Source: CAVUXJ01 sp963814975 (GTDB lineage Bacteria; Acidobacteriota; Vicinamibacteria; Vicinamibacterales; CAVVIG01). Taken from it: a DNA stretch of 64,000 nucleotides. Shown here piece after piece: positions 1 to 9,039 of this stretch. Positions within the stretch are counted from its first letter, which is position 1; each line of letters begins with the position of its first letter. A model generated the notes under the pieces. That model ran no database searches and was not told the DNA's origin. It saw only the letters and a program-made list of their open reading frames with translations. The stretch is taken from contig CAWFFB010000003.1 of the NCBI GenBank assembly GCA_963814975.1, positions 1 to 64,000 of the forward strand. The letters are read 5' to 3'. The position numbers and the translations under genes were made by a program.

Positions 1-174
1 CAGGGTGTGCCGATAAGACCCGATCCTGTCGAAGTCGAATTAGTGGGGGCGATGACGGGCTTCTGAGGCGCGCAGGCGCTTCGCCTGCAAAGAACCGCTC
101 TGTTTCCTCGGAAATCGCGACGTGCGTCGACCATCGTGGTGGCGGGGGGAAGCGGGCGCTCAACACAGCCGTCG

Positions 175-300
175 GGTAAAAACGAGCAAGGCCCCACGGC
201 AACCCTGGCATTTCCGGCATTGTCGGCAATTTAGAATCTGTAAGTTACAGATGCCACAGGAGATGGTAGGGTTCGAATCCCACCCTCTCCGCCACATCAA
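175..300. repeat. Dispersed repeat, copy A (palindromic core plus tRNA 3'-end-like hairpin)
   Basis: This copy shares about 120 bases with 3176-3300 and, more weakly, with 15475-15600. It contains a perfect 17-base inverted repeat at 236-252 (ATCTGTAA, G, TTACAGAT). Directly after it, 259-294 resembles the 3' end of a serine-type tRNA: a GGG-TTCGAAT-CCC T-arm closed by GGAGA/TCTCC and followed by GCCA. No D-arm or anticodon arm is present, so it is not a functional tRNA. The arrangement resembles an attachment site or a tRNA-derived mobile repeat. Confidence 0.65.
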
Positions 301-392
301 AACATTAGCGATAACGTCGAGCGACCGATTGACCACACGGGCAAGGTCCTCTTGAGCGTGCGGTTTCAGCGTGGCTCGCCCGCAGTGAGCAC

Positions 393-631
393 ATGAGCCC
401 GCACGTTTCAATCGATCGTGACGCGGTGTCGGCGGCCTGCCCACGACATCACATTACGCGGCTGGCTCTGTTTGGCTCCGTCCTTCGGGACGATTTCGGC
501 CCCGACAGCGACGTCGACGTGCTGGTGAAGTTCTAGGCCGGCCCTGTTCGGGATTCAACTTCGTCAGCATCGAGCGCGAGTTCTCTGGACTGTTGCATGG
601 CCGCCGCATTTCCGCCCCGGGTGAGTCCTGA
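393..631 (+). pseudogene. MNT-type nucleotidyltransferase, frameshifted
   Basis: The first 47 codons (ATG 393, stop 534-536) carry the nucleotidyltransferase signature LFGSVLRDDFGPDSDVDVLV, that is GS..R.D....SD.D.LV, typical of MNT-domain antitoxins of HEPN/MNT pairs and of kanamycin-type nucleotidyltransferases. After the stop the family's next conserved part continues in another frame (FVSIEREFSGLLHGRR, about 558-610) and ends at 629-631. The family is usually about 95-110 residues, so the gene is nearly full length but broken by a frameshift near 535. No HEPN partner is visible next to it. It lies between repeat copy A and the histidine kinase, in DNA that looks like an island. The break could be real decay or a base-calling error. 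Confidence 0.6.
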
Positions 632-777
632 CTTGCGTGCGACGGCGGTCAACGTCCATTTAGCCAGATATCATCGTTCCATTCTTAGGACACGGCTCAC
701 CGCGAGGCGAGGAGGATGCCGCCGAGCTTGAACATCCCGACGCAAATTCCGACCCGAGCCCGGCGAACAGGTGTTTA

Positions 778-2919
778 ATGTCAACATGGCCGTTGGGTCC
801 TCCCATGGGCTCTCAGGTCCTCGGCGATTCCAAGGACGATAAGGTTGCGGCCGGTATCGCCGTCCATAGTCAGGAACCAGGTCGAGACATGCGCCCGCAC
901 CACCTCCCCCGTGTCACGAGGCGTCTGACTCGCGCCGGCGGGCTGTTGCTCGGATATTTCTGCGCGGCCAAACTCGGCCTCTTGTTCGCTTCGGTTCAGC
1001 CCAATGCCACCGCGATTTGGCCGCCGACCGGTATCGCGATCGCCGCCGGCGTGCTGCTCCGCGCGGACGCCTGGCTCGTCATCTTTGCGGGCGCGTTTCT
1101 GGTCAACCTCACCACGGCCGGTTCAATCGCCACGTCCCTCGGTATTGCCGTCGGCAATATGCTCGAGGGCGTGCTTGGCGCGTACCTGGTCGAACACTGG
1201 GCAGACGGCCGCCGCGCGTTCATGCGTGCTTCGAATGTGTTGCGATTCACGGTGCTGGCTGGGCTGCTCAGTCCCGCGGTGAGCGCCATCATTGGCGCCA
1301 CCAGCTTGTCCCTGGGTGGCTATGCCGCCTGGTCACTCTATGGACCGATCTGGCTCACGTGGTGGCTCGGCGACGTCGCGGGCGCTCTGCTCGTGGCGCC
1401 GTTGATTCTCGCTTGGAGGGCGGAGAGTGGCGATCCCTGGCGACGGGAACAATGGCTTGAGGCGCCGGCGCTGTTCGCCGCTGTTATTGGCTCGGCGGTG
1501 CTGGTGTTTGGCGGGGCGTATGCGCCGACCAGCCACTATCCGCTCGCCTTCCTTTGTATTCCGGCGCTCGTTTGGGCGGCGTTTCGATTTGGGCCGCGCG
1601 AGACCGCGGCAAGTACGCTCGTGCTGTCCGGAATCGCCACATGGGGCACGCTACGCGGGTTGGGGCCCTTCGCCACTGTCGGCGGCAACAACGGTCTCCT
1701 CGTGCTGCAGGCCTTCATGGCGACGACTGCAGTCACGGCGTTGGTGATGGCCGCCCTGGTGAGGGAACGCCGGGCGCTCCTCGGCGTCGAACAGAAGGCC
1801 CGTGTCGGTGCCGAGACGACGAACCTCGTGAAGGACAGGTTCCTCGCGATTCTCGGCCATGAGCTGCGCAACCCCCTGTCAGCGATCACCATGGCCCTCG
1901 AGGTCGTGGATCATTCCACCACCCTGGAGGGTAAGGCTGCTCATGCGCAGGCGATCATTGGCCGACAGGTCGGTCAGTTGGCGGGGCTCGTCGACGAACT
2001 GCTCGACGTAGCGCGGGTGACAACGGGCAAGATCGTGTTGAACCGCGGTCCTGTCGACCTCGCCGACGCGGCAGCGCGGGTGCTGGATACCTTGAGCGGC
2101 GCAAATCGAACGCGGCTTCACTCGGTCGAACTGCAGGCGCAGACCGTGTGGGTGGATGGTGACGCGTCGCGCCTCGAACAAATCCTCACCAATTTGGTGG
2201 CGAATGCCCTCAAATACACCCTGCCGGGCGGGACGATTCGACTCATCGTCGGGAACGAGCATGGGACGGCCACGCTTCGCGTGTCCGACACCGGCATCGG
2301 TATCGCACCTGATCTGATGCCACAGGTGTTTAATCTCTTTACGCAGGAAGACCGGGGATTGGATCGGGCGCAGGGTGGCCTTGGAATCGGGCTCACGCTC
2401 GTCCGCTACCTCGTCGAACTGCATGGGGGATCGGTCGAAGCGAGGAGCGCCGGACCAAACCAAGGCAGTGAATTTATCGTGCGCCTTCCAGCCATTTCGC
2501 CGCCAGTGGTGTCGACGCGGGAGACGATTGCTGCGCCCCCGCCGCCACCGAGCGGCCCTCGTCGTGTCCTCGTCGTCGAAGACCAGACGGATGTCCGCGA
2601 CAGTTTGCGCTTGGTACTGGAGGACGCGGGGTATCAGGTCTTCGAAGCCACGGACGGCCCCGGCGCCGTCGAGGCCGTCGAGCGGTACGAGCCGGCGGCG
2701 GCCATCATCGATATTGGCTTGCCGGGGTTTGACGGATACGAAGTGGCGAAGCGCGTCCGTCGAATGTCGCACGGACCCACGATACTGCTCGTCGCGCTAA
2801 CGGGTTACGGTCCGCAGACGCGCAATCGGGCTCGTGAAGCTGGGTTTGACCTGCATCTGATCAAGCCGGTGAACGCCGCGCAACTCCACGAGCTGCTGCG
2901 ATCTTCACGGCGGAATTGA
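778..2919 (+). CDS. MASE1-domain hybrid sensor histidine kinase/response regulator
   Basis: This inner-membrane signalling kinase has a C-terminal receiver. Residues about 45-330 are strongly hydrophobic and match the MASE1 sensory membrane module in character. The dimerisation/phosphoacceptor segment FLAILGHELRNPLSAI puts the phosphorylated His at residue 361. The ATPase part shows an N-box (NLVANALKYT), DTGIGI and a G2 box (GLGIGLTL). The receiver (about 600-712) has an acidic pocket in VLVVEDQ, phosphoacceptor Asp645 (IIDIGLPGFDG) and conserved Lys696 (IKPVN). ATG 778 opens the frame, but residues 1-37 are unlike the rest, so Met38 at 889 is a plausible true start. No response-regulator gene lies beside it, so output probably passes through the fused receiver to an unlinked partner. 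The input signal is unknown. Confidence 0.9.
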   Translation: MSTWPLGPPMGSQVLGDSKDDKVAAGIAVHSQEPGRDMRPHHLPRVTRRLTRAGGLLLGYFCAAKLGLLFASVQPNATAIWPPTGIAIAAGVLLRADAWLVIFAGAFLVNLTTAGSIATSLGIAVGNMLEGVLGAYLVEHWADGRRAFMRASNVLRFTVLAGLLSPAVSAIIGATSLSLGGYAAWSLYGPIWLTWWLGDVAGALLVAPLILAWRAESGDPWRREQWLEAPALFAAVIGSAVLVFGGAYAPTSHYPLAFLCIPALVWAAFRFGPRETAASTLVLSGIATWGTLRGLGPFATVGGNNGLLVLQAFMATTAVTALVMAALVRERRALLGVEQKARVGAETTNLVKDRFLAILGHELRNPLSAITMALEVVDHSTTLEGKAAHAQAIIGRQVGQLAGLVDELLDVARVTTGKIVLNRGPVDLADAAARVLDTLSGANRTRLHSVELQAQTVWVDGDASRLEQILTNLVANALKYTLPGGTIRLIVGNEHGTATLRVSDTGIGIAPDLMPQVFNLFTQEDRGLDRAQGGLGIGLTLVRYLVELHGGSVEARSAGPNQGSEFIVRLPAISPPVVSTRETIAAPPPPPSGPRRVLVVEDQTDVRDSLRLVLEDAGYQVFEATDGPGAVEAVERYEPAAAIIDIGLPGFDGYEVAKRVRRMSHGPTILLVALTGYGPQTRNRAREAGFDLHLIKPVNAAQLHELLRSSRRN

Positions 2920-3159
2920 CCAGGGCTCCTCGGCCACCGAGGGCGAGCACCAAGAATCTCGGAAAGCCCCATGACCAACCGTGCGGTTGCTGCTGAGGAA
3001 CCGCGGAGCGTCCTGCTGCTTGGCCGAACGTGTTGGAGGTTTGTCACTCGCTCGGTGATGTGGACTACACCTTGGTCGAACAAGGTTCGTGGCGTGGCCC
3101 CGATCGCGGCCGCAACTAGGCGCCGAGATCCCTTTCTGAGGAAGTCGCTGAAGCACTCA

Positions 3160-3330
3160 CGGGCGAGACTCCCGTCGGGTTAAAACGAGCAAGGCCCCGC
3201 GGCATCGGTGGCATTCCTGGCAACCCCGGCAATTTAGAACCTGTAAGTTACAGATTCCACAGGAGATGGTAGGGTTCGAATCCCACCCTCTCCGAAACCA
3301 GTAAGTCATTAACAATAACCGACCTATTAT
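3160..3330. repeat. Dispersed repeat, copy B
   Basis: From the AATTTAGAA run through CCCTCTCCG this copy differs from copy A at only about two positions. It keeps the palindrome core CTGTAA-G-TTACAG and the T-arm-like hairpin (3262-3293), but ends CCGAAACCA instead of CCGCCA. The flank after it (GTAAGTCATT) recurs after copy D. It occupies the otherwise gene-free stretch 2920-3530, in which I see no other feature. Confidence 0.65.
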
Positions 3331-3530
3331 CGAAATACATAACCGCCACGTGGGTGGGCCGAGCACCCACTGGCGTTTAAGTACTTGAATTAGAAACAGT
3401 TAGCATGCCGCGCCATTGCCTGCCAGCGCCGGAGGCTCGTAAGACTCTTAGTTTCAATATATTACAGTCGCTGAGCGGACTCGCATTAATGGGGGGGTTC
3501 CCAGGTCGGCTTGAAGGCCCGCTCCTTGGT

Positions 3531-3547
3531 GTATTAGAATCTAATAC
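3531..3547 (+). promoter_or_regulatory. Operator palindrome in front of the toxin-antitoxin operon
   Basis: GTATTAGA-A-TCTAATAC is a perfect 8+1+8 inverted repeat. It ends three bases before the ATG of the ribbon-helix-helix antitoxin at 3551. RHH antitoxins usually bind such AT-rich palindromes and repress their own operon, so this is probably the autoregulatory operator. It leaves no room for a Shine-Dalgarno site outside the palindrome, so the message may be leaderless or poorly initiated. Confidence 0.7.
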
Positions 3548-3550
3548 ATC

Positions 3551-3769
3551 ATGCGAGAGACCGTGACCATTAGCCTTCCCCAGGCCGTCCGGCGCGAACT
3601 GGACAAGGTTGCCAAAGAAGAAGGCGTCTCCCGCAGCGACGTGCTCCGCCAGTCGCTCGAGGATTTCCTCTTCGTGCGCCGGTTCCGACGCCTGCGGCAG
3701 CGCATGATGGCGGCCGCGCAGGCTCAGGGGATCTACACCGACGAGGACGTATTCACGCGCGTCTCGTGA
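3551..3769 (+). CDS. Ribbon-helix-helix antitoxin (CopG-like)
   Basis: This 72-residue protein opens with a short beta strand (RETVTISLPQAV) followed by two helices, the second containing SRSDVLRQSLEDFL. That is the ribbon-helix-helix DNA-binding fold of CopG/VapB-type antitoxins. The basic, helical C-terminal third (RRFRRLRQRMMAAAQ and on) is the part expected to wrap the toxin. Its stop codon overlaps the toxin's GTG start (GTGA at 3766-3769), so the two are translationally coupled. It probably represses its own promoter through the palindrome at 3531-3547. Codon use and GC match the surrounding genes. Confidence 0.85.
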   Translation: MRETVTISLPQAVRRELDKVAKEEGVSRSDVLRQSLEDFLFVRRFRRLRQRMMAAAQAQGIYTDEDVFTRVS

Positions 3770-4170
3770 AACTCCTCCTGGATACGAACGTGCTGGTCGC
3801 CGCCCTCGTCGCGCGCGGCACCTGCAGCGATCTCCTCGAACACTGCGTCCGCCAGCACGTCGTCGTTTCTTCGCAGCCACTGCTGAACGAGCTTCGTGAA
3901 GTCCTGGAGAGGAAGTTCAGCCAGCGCGCGATTGATGTGCGGGCCGCCCTTCAGCTGTTCGCCGAGACGTTCACGCTCGTGACGCCGGACACACTCGATC
4001 CCCCAGCGTGTCGCGACCGCGACGACGATATCGTGTTGGCGACCGCACTGGCCGGCGAGTGCGTCGCGATCATCACCGGTGATGAGGATCTGTTGATCTT
4101 GAATCCGTTTCGCGGCATCCAAGTGCTCGCGCCATCGGCGTTCTGGAGGTGGGAATCTGAACACGGGTAG
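3766..4170 (+). CDS. PIN-domain toxin (putative ribonuclease)
   Basis: This 134-residue PIN-domain protein is the toxin of the pair. It starts at GTG 3766, overlapping the antitoxin stop. The metal-binding acidic residues of PIN nucleases are present: Asp6 in LLLDTNVLV, a Glu in LLNELREVLERKF, and the cluster CRDRDDDIVLATAL followed by ITGDEDLL. These resemble the 'toxin component, PIN family' subgroup (COG1569-like) more than classic VapC. It probably cleaves RNA when not bound by the antitoxin. The targets cannot be told from sequence. Length is normal and no residue looks lost, so the module is likely functional. Confidence 0.85.
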   Translation: MKLLLDTNVLVAALVARGTCSDLLEHCVRQHVVVSSQPLLNELREVLERKFSQRAIDVRAALQLFAETFTLVTPDTLDPPACRDRDDDIVLATALAGECVAIITGDEDLLILNPFRGIQVLAPSAFWRWESEHG

Positions 4171-4482
4171 CGGGCAGATCGACGGGCCGGACTCGGCGAA
4201 TGGACCCTGTCGGTGGCGAATTGCTAAAGCCGAGCCTACTGAAAACGAACTGTGCTGCTCGAACGGCTGGTCACCACGGCTCGCTCGCACGCGAGAAGCG
4301 ACTTCAAGCGCAATCCGATCTGTCGAAGAATTGCTGTCACGATGACCGAGAGGTAATGGAACACGCCGCAGGGTTTACCCACAGGCTGCGAGCGTCCTGA
4401 ACGGCCTTCTCGAACGGATTGACGCGCTGCGGTACGGCTAGGGTGCCGGACCGGCCCCATCAAGGCGAACCCTGTCCAGCTC
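4171..4482. other. Intergenic, no gene seen
   Basis: This stretch lies between the toxin gene and the convergent aldo/keto reductase. Short open frames here show no recognisable motif or ribosome binding site. I see no convincing terminator hairpin. Confidence 0.5.
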
Positions 4483-5538
4483 TCAGCGATACTCGTCTCC
4501 GCAGTCGCCGATGAGGCTGAGGAGGTCCCGCGACTTTGCCAGCACCGCCTCAATGCGGGCGTGATCCTCGGCCTCGAGCCGGAAGGCGAAAACGCGCGTG
4601 TTGTCGGCGCGGTGATCGCTCAGACCCAGCCGGCGCCCGAGGATCGCCCCTGCTACTGTGGGACGGTCGAGCACCCAGCGGACCGCTACCGTCGAAATGC
4701 CCACGGCGTGCCGCGTCGCCACATCGTTGAGCGCCGCGAGCAGTTCCTGGAACAACCTCCAGCCACCCCAGGCGTCCACCATGCGCTTGTACTTTTGGAG
4801 GCTGGCGGTGTCGAGCGCGGAGCCGCGCGGCTCGGGCTGATTGAGGTACCGCTCGGACAGGAGTCCGCCGCACACCGTCCCGTAGGCGAGCAGGTGAACG
4901 CCGCGCTCGCGACAGAAGGGCGCCATCCGCACCTCGGGCCTACGGTCGATCAGCGAAAACTGGATCTGGTTGGAGATGACGCGGACGCCATGGTCAAGGA
5001 TGCCGGCCAGCCGCTCGGTGTCGAAGTTGGTCAGCGCGAGGTGCCGGATGGCGCCAGCGTCGCGCAGATGGGCAAGGTGCGCCAGCGCGTCGAAGTAACG
5101 CCGGTCGGTGTAATCCCACCAGTGGAATTGAAGAAGGTCGAGGGTTTCGGTGGCCATCCGTCGCCGCGAGGTGGCGATGGCGGCCTCGACCACTGCCCGC
5201 GGCATCGGCCCAGGGCGCGGTACCCACTTTGTGCAGAACTGGAGGTCCGCCAGCGCCGACCCGCCTCGCTGGGCGGCGTACCGGCGGCGAAACTCACCGA
5301 CGAGGTCCTCGGCGGGTCCGTAGTGGTCGGCGAGGTCCCACGTCGTGAAGCCGGCATCGACGTGGGCGGCCATGCTTCCCAGCGCCCTCTCGCGTTCGAT
5401 GTGGCCGTGGGCGCCGGATGTCTGCCACATGCCGTTCAGCATGCGGCAGATGGTGAGATCGGGCGCGAGCGCGAACCGGTCTAGTAAAGCCATTGCCCTC
5501 AGCGTGCCTGCCGAAACACGCTTCATCGGTACGGACAC
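4483..5538 (-). CDS. Aldo/keto reductase
   Basis: This is an NAD(P)H-dependent oxidoreductase of the aldo/keto reductase superfamily, with a TIM-barrel layout and 351 codons, close to the usual 320-350. The catalytic set is visible: Asp and Tyr in TTWDLADHYGPAE, Lys in CTKWVPRPG and His in LLQFHWWDY. The C-terminal cofactor region follows (RWVLDRPTVAGAILGRRLG). The second half resembles the L-fucose/D-threo-aldose dehydrogenase-like branch, but the substrate is not predictable. The first 11-16 residues are weakly supported; Met16 (MALLDRFAL) is a good alternative start. It stands alone between convergent and same-strand neighbours with wide gaps. Confidence 0.88.
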   Translation of the reverse strand: MSVPMKRVSAGTLRAMALLDRFALAPDLTICRMLNGMWQTSGAHGHIERERALGSMAAHVDAGFTTWDLADHYGPAEDLVGEFRRRYAAQRGGSALADLQFCTKWVPRPGPMPRAVVEAAIATSRRRMATETLDLLQFHWWDYTDRRYFDALAHLAHLRDAGAIRHLALTNFDTERLAGILDHGVRVISNQIQFSLIDRRPEVRMAPFCRERGVHLLAYGTVCGGLLSERYLNQPEPRGSALDTASLQKYKRMVDAWGGWRLFQELLAALNDVATRHAVGISTVAVRWVLDRPTVAGAILGRRLGLSDHRADNTRVFAFRLEAEDHARIEAVLAKSRDLLSLIGDCGDEYR

Positions 5539-5799
5539 GGGTTTGTAGTGAGTGACCCCGCGGCGTTGACCAATTCTTCGTTATCCACCACTTGTCAGAT
5601 CGCGATTTTCGTTAGGCCTTGCCGATCTGCATGTCAACGCGGCGCGCTGCTCTGAGGGGTTCGACTCGCCGCGACGTCCAACCTCGTTGCAAGTGACCGT
5701 CAAGGCAGAGCTTGTGTAACTGTCGTCGCGGTGCGTAGTCGCAAGTGCTGCTGCCGGCATTCCTGGACATCAGCACCGGAATTCCGTGGACGGGCGGAG

Positions 5800-6672
5800 C
5801 TATTTCGGTGGGTCGACGTTGATAGACGCCGTGGGCCCGATGCCGGCAATCTGAATCCACATCGGATCGTCCCCGGACCCGTCGTAGTGGATGCCTCGCG
5901 CGACATCGCGGATGAATCCGCCCTTCGGCACTCCGACTGTCCTGGTCTTGTCGCCGCTCGGTTCCGTGCCGATCCACATCGTGCCGGCGAGCACCATGAC
6001 GACACGGTCGATCGGGTGATAGTGCGGGCGGCTCCAGTTGTTGGGCGCCCGTCTCTGGTACTGCAGGTAGAGGCCGGGCTGGCTCGCGTCACCATACAGG
6101 ACGAACGATTCCTTCGGCATGTTCTCGATCGGCTGAATCTGCCTGATCGCCGGATCGATGACATCGGCTCCCGATCCGGAGGTGGCGGTCGTGCTCGGCT
6201 CAGCCGGTTGGCTGAGCGACGGCCCTATCCCCACGAAATAGAGCGTCGCACCGTCGTCTTTGGTCCCGTCGAAGTGAATGCCGCGCGCGACGTCTCTGAC
6301 GAACGAGCCGGCCTTCAACGGCACGGTGCGCTGCGGATCGAATGTTCCGGTGCCGACCCAGAACGTGCCCTCGAGCACCGTCACGAAGCGGTCGTTGTCG
6401 TGAAAGTGCGGCTTGCTCCACACGTTCGGGCCACGCTTCACGATGTAGGCGTAGAGGCCCGGCTTGGATGGATCGCCATACAGATTCGCGGTCTTGCCGT
6501 TCTCGGTGTCTCTCCATTGCATCTGGTCAGGCAGCGTGTAGTCTCTGCTGCCCCGGTCTACGACGACCGCCTGCGCGCCGGACGGATGATCGATCCAGGG
6601 AGAAGCCGCGGTCAGGGTCACCAGAACGGCGGCCACGCGGAACGGCCCGGTGCTTCGTGTTTGGATGGTCAT
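5800..6672 (-). CDS. Secreted two-domain cupin protein
   Basis: This 290-residue protein begins with a signal peptide (basic start, then VAAVLVTLTAASPW, cleavage near Gly-Ala-Gln-Ala). It contains two similar cupin halves. Each has a metal-binding strand with two His: WSKPHFHDNDRFVTVLEG in the first and WSRPHYHPIDRVVMVLAG in the second. Each ends with a matching G.(F/I)(V/I)RDVARGIH(F/Y)DG strand that brings a further His. The internal duplication is obvious. No enzyme activity can be assigned; such proteins are often annotated simply as cupin domain-containing. A smaller secreted single cupin at 10175-10672 has a similar layout. Confidence 0.8.
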   Translation of the reverse strand: MTIQTRSTGPFRVAAVLVTLTAASPWIDHPSGAQAVVVDRGSRDYTLPDQMQWRDTENGKTANLYGDPSKPGLYAYIVKRGPNVWSKPHFHDNDRFVTVLEGTFWVGTGTFDPQRTVPLKAGSFVRDVARGIHFDGTKDDGATLYFVGIGPSLSQPAEPSTTATSGSGADVIDPAIRQIQPIENMPKESFVLYGDASQPGLYLQYQRRAPNNWSRPHYHPIDRVVMVLAGTMWIGTEPSGDKTRTVGVPKGGFIRDVARGIHYDGSGDDPMWIQIAGIGPTASINVDPPK

Positions 6673-6807
6673 AGGTATCCTGTCAGGTCACCCACCTTAC
6701 TCCATTTCGCCGCGCCTCGCTTCACTCGACGCGAGCGTGACAAATCCAGCGTCGGCCCTCCAACGCGCGCAGCGCGAAGGCGCTCATTGCGGCGTCACTG
6801 TCGGTCC

Positions 6808-7020
6808 CCTGTGACCCGCAAATATTCAGTCCGTTAGATGCGGCGAGAATTGCTACGGCCCCGGGTGCGAGGAAAGCCGTCAGTCGATAGCGAACCACTG
6901 GCTGACTGCGAGCGGACGCCCTGCGGTTCGTCTCGCGCGTTGATAGCTTTCGGCGTTCGTCGGGTAATATCGGGCAAGGTCCCACGGCAACGCTGGCATC
7001 TACGGCATCACTGGCACAAT
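6808..7020. repeat. Dispersed repeat, copy C (partial)
   Basis: The first half (GTGACCCGCAAATA, then GCGGCGAGAATTGCTACGGC) matches 15240-15300. The second half (CGGCGTTCGTCGGGTAATAT, then GGGCAAGGTCCCACGGCAAC) matches 15468-15500. Unlike copies A, B and D it lacks the palindrome and the T-arm-like hairpin. The gap 6673-7094 holds no gene that I can support; reading frames over it are shared between copies only because the DNA is repeated. Confidence 0.6.
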
Positions 7021-7094
7021 GGCCCTTCCCTCTGGGGAGTCAGGCGCGAGCTGGACCAGATCGCCAACGAAGATGCCGTCTGCCGATCACCGGA

Positions 7095-8396
7095 TCACAC
7101 TATTCGATCTCGCGATTCCGATGAGAGCGATTGGTTGGACGATAGAATTGTGGCCACTCGGATGAGGAATTGTTTTTCTTCCAACAAGCGTCCACCTGAG
7201 TTGTACCTGAAAACATCCGGCGATTCGTTTGGCGGCCAATACTGAGTGAGGTGCTGTCGGCCTTTGTCATATGCGCTCTCGTGAACTATGAAAATAGATT
7301 TGTCACTGAGTCTATCGTCTCTGATTTTCTCTAGCTCCCACCGTGTTCCTGATTTTACTACTGTTAAGTCCACGACGATTATGTTGCACCAGATGACAAG
7401 GTAGTTGATGCACGTCCGCCACCATTCGTCAGCCGACTTTATTGATCTGATTCTACTAAATGAGAGGCGCCAAAACACGTTTGATGTATAGAGCTTGTCT
7501 ATATCAGTGATTAAGGCCTGATACTCTCCGTCATTGCGAACCATCAAATGGCTGGCTCTATTTATCCGTATGATACCTCCGAGTGAAAATACTCCAGATG
7601 CAATGAAGGATAGAGGGAGCAATATTCTAACCAGCACGTTCATGATAGAAGGACTGTTTGAATGTCGTACGAACTCATCTTCCAGGCTGAACACGTGGCC
7701 GGAATAAGACAGACTCTTTCTCGCGACCTTTTTCAGTGAGGAGGAAATGTCCTGGATACCGAACGGTCGCAATAGAAGTATTCGACCTGGGTTCCTCCAT
7801 ATGAATGGGACGAGGTATAGATAAGACATCAGTGACACGCCGAACACGACGGTGAGAACAGTACTAAGAATATCCCCCGGATACTCACGTATGACACGCC
7901 GCGCCTTCAGCTCCGTAAGCAGCTCGTCATTTACTTTGTACTCCTTTTTGAGACGAAGTCGGGCTCGCGCTTTCAGATCATCATAGCGGTCTTGTTTGAT
8001 GAGGCCTTTCGAAACCAGCTGGTTCACGAACGCCTGACGCTGTTCCTGTAGACGATTTTCGATTTGAGACGTAACGATCAGCAGGGTAACAACATAAATT
8101 TGAATCAGACGCGTAATCAATCTTCTATTTCGCGGTGCATTCAGTGCCTGCCTGAAGGTCGGCGTGCGCCCCCAATGGCTAATGCTACGATTCAGGGAAG
8201 CTGCTTCTGGCCTTTCGCTCGCGGTCTCAGCCGGGTGCGTCAAGGCGACTCCAGTGAATACTTGATCACGATGAACACGGCGGCGTCGGGAACGAGCACA
8301 TCCTTTACGGCCCCGGTGAGCGGCGGCGCGAACACCCGTAGATAGGATGAAGCGGCTGGTCTCCTCAGTGAGCAACCAACCGAGCGTAAGACGCAA
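7095..8396 (-). CDS. Predicted membrane protein of unknown function, low GC
   Basis: I do not recognise a named family. The open frame is 433 codons. Four hydrophobic segments are visible at about residues 95-113, 177-200, 256-278 and 330-348. A cytoplasmic-looking segment contains GRILLLRPFG and YSGHVFSLEDEF, a pattern shared by various uncharacterised bacterial membrane proteins. The region is clearly richer in A+T and in Ile, Asn and Lys codons than its neighbours, which suggests recent acquisition. The first ~90 residues are arginine-rich and GC-rich and look non-coding, so the real start is probably an internal GTG/TTG near 8130-8160. It lies just beyond repeat copy C, so it may be cargo of a mobile unit. 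Confidence 0.55.
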   Translation of the reverse strand: MRLTLGWLLTEETSRFILSTGVRAAAHRGRKGCARSRRRRVHRDQVFTGVALTHPAETASERPEAASLNRSISHWGRTPTFRQALNAPRNRRLITRLIQIYVVTLLIVTSQIENRLQEQRQAFVNQLVSKGLIKQDRYDDLKARARLRLKKEYKVNDELLTELKARRVIREYPGDILSTVLTVVFGVSLMSYLYLVPFIWRNPGRILLLRPFGIQDISSSLKKVARKSLSYSGHVFSLEDEFVRHSNSPSIMNVLVRILLPLSFIASGVFSLGGIIRINRASHLMVRNDGEYQALITDIDKLYTSNVFWRLSFSRIRSIKSADEWWRTCINYLVIWCNIIVVDLTVVKSGTRWELEKIRDDRLSDKSIFIVHESAYDKGRQHLTQYWPPNESPDVFRYNSGGRLLEEKQFLIRVATILSSNQSLSSESRDRIV

Positions 8397-8685
8397 TCTC
8401 CAGCGACCTGTGAGTCCGCCTCATCGATTGGACACCGACAAGGTAATGCAGCTCTTCAGTACAGTTCCACGAATTCTCCATGAAGGATGTCATCCTCAAC
8501 CTGCCGACCTTTGGATTCATTGTGAGCACGCGTGAAAAGGGGACGATGAACTCGCGTAACGGCTCAGCAGATTCTCCGCGAACGGGACCTTAAGAGACAG
8601 ACAAACGCCCAACAGCTAGCGAGTCACAAGGGCCCGTTGATTAGGAGCGAAAAAGGGCGTTCTGAGGCCGGGCCCATAGGAAGAG

Positions 8686-8728
8686 AAACGCCCGGCACCA
8701 GGCGGACGCCTGGAAGGACCGGGCGTTT
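8686..8728 (-). terminator. Hairpin terminator
   Basis: The arms AAACGCCCGG and CCGGGCGTTT enclose a second hairpin, CCAGGC-GGAC-GCCTGG. On the minus strand the outer stem ends in TTTCTCTT. It starts at the stop codon of the open frame 8728-9039, so it fits a Rho-independent terminator for that gene. The gene-free part of 8397-8685 shows nothing else. Confidence 0.6.
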
Positions 8729-9039
8729 CAATCGCGTGTCTGCCACGCGATCCTAGCGAGAGCCAGGATTGCTTCATCCGCAAGATTTGTTGCTTGGGCG
8801 CATCCGACGAAGGGTTCACCATCGTGGATGCGCATGTAAGCCCGGTGGTCCCTCCATACGAGCCTCCACATCTTCAAATGAATCGGCTCAAGGTACGAAT
8901 ACGCCGACCTTGGCTCGCTGTCAAGGTCATCCATGTGTTGTCTGCTGAAGCGTGATCTGTCATGACGCTCCGCGTAGAGTGCGAGCTGCTTCCGCAGGAA
9001 GATTCTCGGCCGCCAATCGCGATCGCGAGCGGAAGCCAA
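8728..9039 (-). CDS. Small hypothetical protein
   Basis: This 103-residue frame has no family I recognise. Its second half reads like a real protein (MWRLVWRDHRAYMRIHDGEP, then TNLADEAILALARIAWQTRD, amphipathic helix at the end). It ends exactly at a strong terminator hairpin on the same strand, the main support for calling it a gene. The first part is arginine-rich, so translation may begin at an internal ATG near 8870. A copy of the ATTTGCGGATCACA-like motif lies 145 bases upstream (9184-9196). Confidence 0.35.
   Translation of the reverse strand: MASARDRDWRPRIFLRKQLALYAERHDRSRFSRQHMDDLDSEPRSAYSYLEPIHLKMWRLVWRDHRAYMRIHDGEPFVGCAQATNLADEAILALARIAWQTRD

Noticed and set aside
259..294. Possible tRNA-Ser gene ending GGTTCGAATCCC...CCTCTCCGCCA
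   Set aside because: Only a T-arm-like hairpin and acceptor 3' side are present; no D-arm or anticodon arm precedes it. It is treated as part of a repeat.
4561..5484. Long plus-strand frame of 307 codons
   Set aside because: It is the antisense shadow of the aldo/keto reductase, with no motif and no ribosome site.
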